NCBI GenBank assembly: GCA_001599295.1
Contig: BCGN01000009.1
Location: 850,413 to 914,412 of the forward strand
From: Sporopachydermia quercuum
Taxonomy: Eukaryota > Ascomycota > Sporopachydermiomycetes > Sporopachydermiales > Sporopachydermiaceae
Direction: 5' to 3'
DNA: 64,000 nt
How positions within the stretch are numbered: the stretch's first letter is position 1; every line of letters starts with the position of its first letter. The notes below the pieces were generated by a model. It did no database searches and was not told where the DNA came from. It saw only the letters and a list, made by a program, of their open reading frames with translations. This document shows, in pieces, positions 45,565 to 54,642 of the stretch. The position numbers were made by a program, and so were the translations under genes.

Positions 45565-47242
45565 AAAATCAACAAGTACAGGATATAGTCACACAGGGTG
45601 CACACAGTGTAAAAGTCTACGGCGGAAATGTGACGAAAAACAACCATGTTGCACATTCTGTGTGAAGAAGGGATATACTTGTGAGTATGACTTTATACAG
45701 ATGTATGTGCCCAGAAAATCAAAGAAAACGGCCGGATCAAACTCTGGAATCTCATCAGGAAGTCCTGTAGCAAAATCAAAGACTAAAAGGAAAAGAGAGC
45801 CACCATCACCAGACTCATCAGATTCACCATTAAGATCAATGAGCAGCCGCAGTTCTAGTATAAGTATTAATAGAAGTAACGAAAACTTGGAACTGATAAG
45901 TCCAGCAAGTGAATCTTCTCCAGCAGTCTCAGCTCCATCATCCTCAAACAACTCNTCATATGAAACATTTACATATATACAATTTCCCTTAAAGTGGTAT
46001 CAATCATCAATATTGGACTGGTTCAATTATTGCCAACAGTTCGATCCACNAGTACGTCCAGAGGCAGAGACCAAATCGTTCATTTATTCCTTCTTTGTTC
46101 AAACTGGCTGTGTGACAAACTATGTATTAATCCGAGATGGAAGTAATCCTTTGTTCCGTGAGATGATGGGTTTAGACACAACTCAACCAATGATTAGAAC
46201 GGCTATTTACGCTGTAACAGCTAATGCACTATGCTTGCTTGTTGGAACAGAGAAGTGGCTGAAGATTAGAGAAAAGTATATGAATCTCTGCATGAAAATG
46301 CTTGCCAAGAGGGTAGGGAGGCCAGAATCTTTTGAAGAAGGTGCAGCTATTCTTTCAAGTGTAATGCTACTGTTTTCTGAAAGGACAGGAGCCCCTGGTG
46401 ATGTTTGGAGGTTACATTTAAAGGGTGCACTAGGGTTGATTGAGAAGTACTATCATGAACTGGAAACTTTCGATGAAGATTCTACTAATAANCTCAATTG
46501 TAAACGACTATTCATTATAATGTGCGTGTGGCATGCACATGCAGACAGTCTTGCGTGGTTGACGGCTCCCAAGGGTGGAATAATTCAATCAGTTGAAAAG
46601 GGTTATATGTTAGATGAAACGCAGTATATGCATATGGTAGAAGGATTGATTATTGACGGCTTCAATACTATAGCTTGCTATGGGGTTGAGCTGACACCTG
46701 TGATACGACGAACTGTCAAGTTTTTGATGAAGAGAAAGCAGCATCAACATTCCACTGGTCAAATATATAAATTGACTATAAGTGAGATGGAAGAGGTTAA
46801 TCATTTGGTATCAGTACTTGGAGTTTTGAAACAGAAGAAATTTGAGTTCGCAGGTATTGAGCCAGAACATCTTAAACAGTTTATGAGAGGTGCACATATT
46901 ATGTTTGTCAATGCAATTACAGCAGCACTACTAGTTCGAATCCAGGGTGTTAGTATAATGAGCCCAATAATTCAAGACATAGTTGATGAAGCTGCCAATA
47001 TCTCCATCAATCTGACCGAACCTATGCTTATTTCAATTCATCCTGCATTGTTTATTCTTGGGTATTACAGTCTCAATGAGGCGTCTCAAATGAAATTCAG
47101 TAATAGACTGAAACAAATACTGAATCGTAGTATCTATGTTGCAAGTCATTCGATGAAAAGGCTAGAAAATCAGTGGAGCAATTTTGAAAAGGGAATCTTT
47201 TATACAGAATTTGAAGATGATTACGATTATATTGCATTCTGA
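45551..47242 (+). CDS. Zn2Cys6 fungal transcription factor
   Basis: A 563-residue regulator. The binuclear zinc cluster is complete: C17-X2-C20-X6-C27-X6-C34-X2-C37-X6-C44 (GCTQCKSLRRKCDEKQ), with an extra Cys at 33. A Lys/Ser-rich linker (~48-135) follows, then an all-helical regulatory domain that looks like fungal_trans_2, with GAPGDVWRLHLKGALGLIEKYY as its clearest piece, and an acidic aromatic end (EFEDDYDYIAF). The class binds CGG triplets and regulates metabolic or stress genes. I cannot assign a target or orthologue. Two short uORFs precede it. Three ambiguous bases lie inside the gene. The next plus-strand gene is 3.6 kb away. Confidence 0.88.
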   Translation: MKTTRKSTSTGYSHTGCTQCKSLRRKCDEKQPCCTFCVKKGYTCEYDFIQMYVPRKSKKTAGSNSGISSGSPVAKSKTKRKREPPSPDSSDSPLRSMSSRSSSISINRSNENLELISPASESSPAVSAPSSSNNXSYETFTYIQFPLKWYQSSILDWFNYCQQFDPXVRPEAETKSFIYSFFVQTGCVTNYVLIRDGSNPLFREMMGLDTTQPMIRTAIYAVTANALCLLVGTEKWLKIREKYMNLCMKMLAKRVGRPESFEEGAAILSSVMLLFSERTGAPGDVWRLHLKGALGLIEKYYHELETFDEDSTNXLNCKRLFIIMCVWHAHADSLAWLTAPKGGIIQSVEKGYMLDETQYMHMVEGLIIDGFNTIACYGVELTPVIRRTVKFLMKRKQHQHSTGQIYKLTISEMEEVNHLVSVLGVLKQKKFEFAGIEPEHLKQFMRGAHIMFVNAITAALLVRIQGVSIMSPIIQDIVDEAANISINLTEPMLISIHPALFILGYYSLNEASQMKFSNRLKQILNRSIYVASHSMKRLENQWSNFEKGIFYTEFEDDYDYIAF

Positions 47243-50200
47243 TGGATTATTTCTATCAACTTTTACTCTTCTTCCTATGCATGGTATGTAATTTGTACTT
47301 TAAAGTACTTGCTGATCTACAGATTATACTCTGATATCGTTACCCTGGTGGTGAGTGATCTTTGTTTTCAAGTAATCAAAAGAAATTCAGGTATAAGTGG
47401 TAAGTGTAATATTATATTCTCAATAAACTAATGAATAGTTAGCCAGATGGCTGAAAAATATATATTCTTGCAATCTCATACTATTTTGTAAACAAATACT
47501 ATAGTGATGATTCCATTTTAATCCATGGAGACATGTAATGCCATGGAGTGTTTTCCTTAGTACTAGACTGCACACATTATTATGCTTATGGCATTTCTAT
47601 TCAATACTTCATGAGCATATATTTACGAACATCCCAAGCTTCCAGTAGAAAAGGCCCAGAGTTAAAGAGAAAATTCAGCTTTCATACTGCTGTACTCACA
47701 AGAATTATTTANTATTTTATAATGATTTACTAGTTGATCCAGTCTCTTCCATACCACTTTCGGAATCCATTTAGTATCTGGAGTAGGTATCACTACTGAA
47801 TTATAAGCTATTTCATTTATGTGACTCACCATAGAAAAATAACACGTATATATCACNAATCGTAACATTCTGAAATATTCTAAAATAATCTATCAGTAAT
47901 ATAAAGATAAAATCAATCATCTACACATAATCGAGTACTCCCACAACGACTATCTTTTGAATTTAAAGATCTACTTGAGCCTTTGAATGAGTTTCAGCGT
48001 TTAGGAATGAAATGTATAGTACCCACATGCATCCTCCGTCCTTTCAAATGCAAAAGGTTCTTTCTTGATTTTCCTTCATTTGTCAAGTCGCCAACACGAA
48101 TAATTGATTGATTACGAGTACTTTTATGATTGACANTATAATATAATACTGGGAAATATAACTATCTATAAACTCTATTAGTATTAGTTCGGCGATCTAT
48201 TTCTGGTAATACTGAAATGAATTATAGAAAAGAAGGAGATATGCTTCCGAGCTATTCNATCCCCTTCTCAGGTTGCTCACTCTGGTTTAAACCCTAGTTT
48301 CAGATCAACATCACATAGCATATTATATATATTGACATAAATTGTAAAAGAAACAAACGATTTGTATTAATTTCAATAACAAGACACAGTTGATAGAGCG
48401 CCTCAATTTTTATTTATAAAAGGTCTAAGATCTCTTGCTACCTTTATATGATAAATGGGCATTGTTGAAATCACGTAAAAGACAATGAAATTACAAACAG
48501 GGATACTTGCAGGTTGAAAATATATTTGATGAAATGGATGATGATGGCAATTCTCGGACGTGAGGCTGATACTTTTGTGCTTTCCTTGACCTTATTCAAC
48601 ATAATGGTTCCAAGAAGTTATTGGCAATGTGTTCTACAAAGGAGTTCGAAAATGCATTTCCTCTACTGTTTTTTTTATGATTATTTATTTGTAAGAAAGA
48701 ATGCACAAAAATAATTCTCGAAATTTGAAAACAAGTAGGTATTGGGTTGTTTCGACATACTGATACTGAATTGATTTCGTATTATACGATAAATCGTATA
48801 GAAGGAATCTCGTAATAAGACGGTTCCAAGAAAATAGTATTCTAGCACGGTTGATAATTTATTGAGCTTGTAAAATGATTCATTCTGCCACTTTATTCAT
48901 CAAATGCTTTCTATATGCGCAGTGTCAGGCACTTCCAATGAATCTCTGCAATAGAAAGCAAGCCATAGGTAATTGCACTACTGCACTCACAAGAGTAAGT
49001 GACAAGCATTCAAATGCTTTTTTCCACCNACTAGCTTATTCTACACTTTTTTGACTACACACTACAATCATTAAACTTACCAAAGTTCTAGATTCTTTTT
49101 AATCTTGTCTTACTTTGAAATTGTGTTCAATGGAATGAGAGTGCCATCATCAAAAATATTATGATTTGATCCCTTGCAAAATGCAATCGAGCAGGCACTG
49201 CTTATCGTATCACTTACCACACTGTCTGGTAACTAAAATCGTCACTTTCATCTCGTGGAACACTAATGGTTCTTTTTCATAGATCGAAGCATTTATTGAT
49301 TAAATTAGAAAATTATCATTNTATGAATATATTTTGGATACTGTAAGTACTAACTCAACTTGCATTCAACCTTCATTAAATCATGTAGCAACAGAAAATC
49401 TTTGATTTTTCACGGAAAAACCCGGAATTTGAGACCCGAAAACAGACTAAGCTTAATTGATGAGATTCTTTAAGTTTGGTCCTGCTTTTAAGGTTCTGAA
49501 CTAATATTAATACAGATATAGATGTATCTAGCAGCTGCTGACACATACTCTATGACATGTGAACAAAGAATGTATAAACAAACAATAAACCATTCAATTC
49601 TTACTTTCAAGTTCTCTCACACAATTTCATAAATCATGATAACTCAAGGTAGAACTAGCAGGTTGTCTTGCTAATTTCATTTACTATGCATTTGATATCT
49701 TCTCATGACCTACATACACTACTATTATACTCTTCTTCAAAATAATGCGGCTGAAAAGAGAGGAAAGACGCCATTAGCTTAACTCAGTTTAAGGTTAATC
49801 CCTTTGATTCTTTCACTCCCATTCTGTCAAACTCGATCACGTTTAAACTTTACTTCTTGTCATTATAAAGGCTGCACATTTCATTGTTCTAGCCATTGAA
49901 AATCTAACAAGTCTCCCAAGATTAATCATTGTCATTTGAAAGAGTGAATTTGCTAATATTTATTGTGTTCCATTTATTATTCATACATAGAACGCTTACC
50001 AAACAAGATATAGCAGTATCTTTACTGAGCTTACAAAATCAGATTCATTATCGGTCCGCTTGAGGTGCCGCCACTACCTTTCACATTATTTATGCCAAGG
50101 TATCTGTGTTCTATCAAATCTCAACTCTAGTTCCATAAATTGGGCATCAAGAGCAATTAACTTTAGAGATAGGGTAAAAAATAGACTATGGTTCTTGACT

Positions 50201-50878
50201 CAATGAATTACTTGATCCAATCAATAGATAAAGCATTCTTTTTAGGAAGAAGAAAATAAACCCTCTTTAACCCATCACCACCAAATTTACAATTGTTTGA
50301 AAAAAAAACCTCAATGTTGTTGTTCTTACCCCAGAGTTTCTTGGTTTTGGTAGTTAACATAATTATCTTCGTTCATTATGGTGAATAATTTTCTGGAGAA
50401 AAAACATCATTTTAAGTTTGACTATAAGAGCAAAACTTCACTTTAATAAAGTTAACGTTCAAAATAATTTCACATCAAGCAAACTCTATTCCAACTTAAA
50501 GTGACATGTTCTCTTCTTGAACCTCTTCGCTGGTTTTGGGCTTTGTAATAAATTTATATATACAAGATGATGATCACTTTCAGGAGGTGATGCTTTGGTG
50601 GTGAGAGCCGACGAAGAGCGTGTGAGGAGATGTTGGTTTATGATTGTTAATAAAATGCTAAGTGAAGGACCTGGTTTGCCATGAGTTTAAAATAGATGAG
50701 TACAATAATATACTTGTAGTAACTCTTTTATTTGGTACTTACATTTCATCTGAGGGTGCAACTTAGTTAACAACAGCAACAACAGCAACAACCGTAACAA
50801 CAAGAACCTGACTGTTCAAAGGATCATAACGCCAACATTGCAATATAGAATACAACAACAACATATAGTTGACAGGAT
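47243..50878. other. 3.6 kb spacer zinc-cluster gene to USP-domain gene
   Basis: AT-rich with several ambiguous bases and no confident gene. A GC-rich island with opposed CGG/CCG triplets lies at 50052-50070. The last 110 bp before the USP gene are rich in CAA/CAG units (from about 50771), typical of an unstructured leader. I looked for tRNA boxes and spliced starts and found none. Confidence 0.4.
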
Positions 50879-52678
50879 ATGGTTGATTTCAGTATACCTG
50901 AACATGATAGGAGGGCTCGCTCACAGTCAAGATGTTACTCGCCTGTGGTTTCTTCACCACTGTCTTCGTATTCCAATTCAGTTCCCCCATTACTACGCAC
51001 TAGATCGTACTCAACATGTCCATCAACGTCATCAGCTATGACAGCAGTTGCTTTCGAGAACTTTGAACCGCGAGTTACTTTTGATACCACCAACACCAGC
51101 TATTTTGACATCGACGAAGATTCGTATTTCCCGAGTTTCCCACCAATAGATACTCCTGATACTTCAATTGACCATCTTCATTGCAATTCAGATAATCTGT
51201 CACCGGTTAGCCTGCGCCCTATATTGAAGAAGACTTCTAGTTATGATTCGGCTTCTGGTGATATAACTTTCAGTTATGACGAAGATTTGTCTGACGAGTC
51301 TTCAGATTCAGACGAAAAAGAAGAAGAAGACGAGAATATTGATGGCCAAAATAAAACACAAGATGACACAACTAATAAGCCAGAGCCTCCTAAGCCGATG
51401 TACAAATCATTATTTGGGGACGATGAGGTGAAGCCAACCACTCGAAGACATTCCGATTTTTCCTTGCTTTCTATGGATCATTTCAACATTGGAAGTCTAC
51501 CAAAGCCTTCATATGAACCTTCAATAGACATCAAATCCAAAGCCAGATATAAAGAGCAATCAAAGAAACTATCAGCAAAAGTAGTTAATTCAAAATTAGG
51601 AATTGACACATTTGCAACAGGTGAAATGGATATAAACTATCAAAACTTGGAAAACTATTTTGCATGTACCAAGAGTTTTCGTCATAAAGACTATCCGCCA
51701 GACGTTACACCAAGGAAAACTATTCTTTGTATTATATCTGGAAGGAGACATACTTGGGATGCTTTGGATTGGGTTTGTAGGGAACTACTGGAACCATACG
51801 ACTCATTGGTAATATTATCTATTATTGAACCATCAAATACACAGCTTCAACTAGCCCCGACCATAAATAACATAATTTCATATATCATTGCAAGAACTGC
51901 TGAGGTAATTTCACTAACAGTTGAGATTGCTGTTGAACAAAAGTCTGAGAAAGCTGTGGCTCAGGCATATTCAATGTACTTACCATCATTAGCTGTTGTC
52001 GGAATCAAAAGGCTGGAACCTTTACCAACTCCTGCTAACGACGGAACTAAGACTCAAAGGAGAACTTCAGGTAAATCAATTAGCAGACCGCTTGCCAATG
52101 CGATCGTTGCTAAAATTCCAATACCAGTAATATTTGTCTCATCACTCTATCTAAGTTACTTCAAGCTTCCTAATTTTCAGTTCGGCTCGTCTTTGCAATC
52201 AAAAGCCAACACAGATGAAGAGGATTTGGATCCTCTAGAGCCACCAAAAGTTTCATCTATTGAGAAATCCGAGGAATCCTCAAAGAAACCAACCAGATCA
52301 GTCAATTCCAATGATTTCAGCAGAAAACTCAAATCAATTAGTTCTATTTCACTGAAATCATCTTTGAATGGAACATCTAAGGATCCAGAACCTAGAAGGA
52401 TTCCTAGACAGTCAGTCACCAGTAATTCAGATAACATGCCCGTTCAAAGGATCAAATCCCTACTTAGTGACGGATCCGTTAGCTCAGACAAGCCTTCTTC
52501 ACCTACAGAGTATAGAGTGAGGTCTTTGTTGGACGATTTTTCATTTGAGAAACCTGTCGTAAGGTCAAAGAGTATTGCTGTTATTCACGAGGTTCCTGAA
52601 AAAGAATCCAAACCAAAAGCGAAAAAAGGTTTTTTGAGACGATTCAGTTCAGTTGCCAAATCGGGATCGAAGAAGTGA
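50879..52678 (+). CDS. universal stress protein (UspA-like) domain protein
   Basis: 599 residues. A disordered Ser/Asp/Glu-rich N-terminus (1-275; includes the acidic SDEKEEEDENIDG) is followed by a UspA-like alpha/beta domain (~278-430). It runs KTILCIISGRRHTWDALDWVCRELL, LVILSIIEPS, a helix, then LAVVGIKR, RPLANAIVAKIPIPVIFVS, the usual order of strands in USP folds. The glycine-rich ATP-binding signature (G-2x-G-9x-G[ST]) of ATP-binding USPs is not obvious. A Ser/Lys-rich tail ends in GFLRRFSSVAKSGSKK, a basic motif that could bind membranes or be a kinase target. Fungal proteins with a USP domain inside long disordered arms are known, mostly without assigned function. I do not recognise an orthologue. 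Confidence 0.8.
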   Translation: MVDFSIPEHDRRARSQSRCYSPVVSSPLSSYSNSVPPLLRTRSYSTCPSTSSAMTAVAFENFEPRVTFDTTNTSYFDIDEDSYFPSFPPIDTPDTSIDHLHCNSDNLSPVSLRPILKKTSSYDSASGDITFSYDEDLSDESSDSDEKEEEDENIDGQNKTQDDTTNKPEPPKPMYKSLFGDDEVKPTTRRHSDFSLLSMDHFNIGSLPKPSYEPSIDIKSKARYKEQSKKLSAKVVNSKLGIDTFATGEMDINYQNLENYFACTKSFRHKDYPPDVTPRKTILCIISGRRHTWDALDWVCRELLEPYDSLVILSIIEPSNTQLQLAPTINNIISYIIARTAEVISLTVEIAVEQKSEKAVAQAYSMYLPSLAVVGIKRLEPLPTPANDGTKTQRRTSGKSISRPLANAIVAKIPIPVIFVSSLYLSYFKLPNFQFGSSLQSKANTDEEDLDPLEPPKVSSIEKSEESSKKPTRSVNSNDFSRKLKSISSISLKSSLNGTSKDPEPRRIPRQSVTSNSDNMPVQRIKSLLSDGSVSSDKPSSPTEYRVRSLLDDFSFEKPVVRSKSIAVIHEVPEKESKPKAKKGFLRRFSSVAKSGSKK

Positions 52679-53028
52679 TTATATCCTATAGTATAACCCC
52701 AGTGAAGCTTATGAAACAAGGTAAACACATGAGGGTATAGAGTTATACCACGTTTCATCTTTTCTTTATGATTTACTTATTTATTTATTATTATATTATG
52801 ATTTTCTTTCTTGGTGCTTGCTCGAGGTTGTACATATGCAATGGAACAAGTCTTTCCGGTATCAAGACGACTGTTCGGCTTAATGAATTTATGAATGAAA
52901 AATTTAATTGAATAATACTACAACATGAATGATTGCAAATGAAATTAATAGAATTAAACGATATTAGAATTATTATGCGAGCCGAGTATTAAACAGTAAG
53001 AGACTTTGTGATTTATACGATTAAGCGA
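52679..53028. other. spacer between convergent USP gene and CDC37
   Basis: 350 bp between convergent stops, AT-rich 3' UTR-like sequence. Nothing else seen. Confidence 0.5.
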
Positions 53029-54642
53029 CTAGTCAACTATATCTGCAGTGCTGGTAGACTCTAGGGGTTGCTGGCCTCGAGATTGTTCTACAGTAGATTG
53101 CTGGGAACCATCTTCAATATCATAAGCCTCAATTTCTTTTTCTAATTCTTTCTTCTTGTTTTCCCACTCCTTCATATCGTAAATCTTTTCTTCAACGCTC
53201 AATACTCCACATTGATCGAAAACGTGAAGCATATTTTCCGCTTCTTCAACAGTCATTTCACCCAAGATTTTGTTGATCTCATCTAAACTTCCAGTTTCGA
53301 TTGCTTTTCGCATATTTTCTGGTACTTCATTTTGATATATCTCCCAAACTTCTTTGCTATTAGAATCAGGAATATTAACCTGAATCGTGGTATTCGGATC
53401 AACTGGATGTAGCTGAATTTGCTCAACTTCTTCAACATCGCCGTCAGAGGAATTCTTCTGCTCTTCGCGAAGTATTTTACATCTGTTTACAATATGATTC
53501 GTAGTAAATTTCACATCTTCTTGGAACGCCTTTTTAGCAGGATGATCTGGTTCTAGCAAACGCATGAACAACATTGTGATACCCTGCTCTGACCCACCAA
53601 GTTGAGCAGCATACTGTAATAAAAGAGCTTGATGAACAATAGCAATTGTTCGAGCATGATCATTATCTAATTCCGCATCAAAAGCTGTCATGATCAAGGC
53701 ATCTTTCTGATTTTCAGTAGCAATTTCGGGATGCTTTGTCAAGAATTTCAAACTTGATCTATAGTCCGTTCGAGGTATATGTGAGAACTCTAGAGTTGTA
53801 GGTAATAAAGTAAGATCTGTGGCATCAAGCATTGACTTTCTGTTGGATTTACCTTTGGTGCTAGTGGAACCTGTGAAAGAACCGACATTGGTTTCTGTTG
53901 ATTTTGTTATTCTATTAGAATCATCTGATGGCTCTAAATTTGTCGAGGAAGCTGGAGTAGAGATGTTCTTATCAGTTGATGACGCTCGTGTGCTTCCAGA
54001 TGATGACGCAGTAGGCGTGGTACTGGATGCCGGCTTTGAAGTTTCCGATGGGGAAGAGGACAGTTTCTCCTTGTTTAAAGAAGAATAGTCGAAACCGGTA
54101 TGAATATCATCAACAGTAATGTGAGCTTGCTTTTCTTCCTCCAATTCAGCTAAATGCTTTCTACGTTTCTCAAGCGTCTCAACAACCTTTTCCAAATGAT
54201 TTTTGAGCTGCCGCTTAAACTCTTTCCCTTTGCCATCCGGAGGTGCTTGTTTCAATTTCTCTGATTCTGATACTTGTGTCAAAAGGTCTTCCATCATTTC
54301 CATATAGCTTAACTCGTCCTCAACTTTTGGTGCACCTGTTCGATCAATATTCTCCCTAGGAAACTTCTCATCGGCCTCTTTCAATAGTTTTTTCTGAACA
54401 GCTTCATCAGTTAGGCTTTCATTTGATGCCAATAGAAAGTTGATTCTTTTCTCCAGATTGCAATACATAGGAATTTCATATGTCTTGTAGTGAAGTATTG
54501 TTGCATCTCTTTGGGCCCTTTTCTCGTGTATATCTCTCTGTTTCCATCGAATAAAAGACTGTTTGTCAACATTTGGATGGACCTCAATATCTGAATCATC
54601 AGATAGTTCGATCTTGTCCCATTTTGAATAATCCAAACCCAT
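53029..54642 (-). CDS. CDC37: Hsp90 co-chaperone Cdc37
   Basis: 537 residues from the ATG at 54642. The start MGLDYSKWDKIELSDDSD is the near-invariant Cdc37 N-terminus, with the CK2 site at S14/S17. A frame reaching back to 54675 would need a GTG start and add unconserved residues, so it is rejected. Next come the kinase-binding N-domain (~1-205, with HPNVDKQSFIRWKQRDIHEKR), a Ser/Thr-rich linker (~205-285), the Hsp90-binding middle domain (~290-400; LTKHPEIATENQKDALIMTAF) and the C-domain (~420-510). It delivers client kinases to Hsp90, including MAPK-pathway and cell-cycle kinases; a Fus3-type kinase is encoded elsewhere in this window, but no functional link follows from distance. It ends with a Gln/Ser-rich tail. 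Confidence 0.97.
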   Translation of the reverse strand: MGLDYSKWDKIELSDDSDIEVHPNVDKQSFIRWKQRDIHEKRAQRDATILHYKTYEIPMYCNLEKRINFLLASNESLTDEAVQKKLLKEADEKFPRENIDRTGAPKVEDELSYMEMMEDLLTQVSESEKLKQAPPDGKGKEFKRQLKNHLEKVVETLEKRRKHLAELEEEKQAHITVDDIHTGFDYSSLNKEKLSSSPSETSKPASSTTPTASSSGSTRASSTDKNISTPASSTNLEPSDDSNRITKSTETNVGSFTGSTSTKGKSNRKSMLDATDLTLLPTTLEFSHIPRTDYRSSLKFLTKHPEIATENQKDALIMTAFDAELDNDHARTIAIVHQALLLQYAAQLGGSEQGITMLFMRLLEPDHPAKKAFQEDVKFTTNHIVNRCKILREEQKNSSDGDVEEVEQIQLHPVDPNTTIQVNIPDSNSKEVWEIYQNEVPENMRKAIETGSLDEINKILGEMTVEEAENMLHVFDQCGVLSVEEKIYDMKEWENKKKELEKEIEAYDIEDGSQQSTVEQSRGQQPLESTSTADIVD

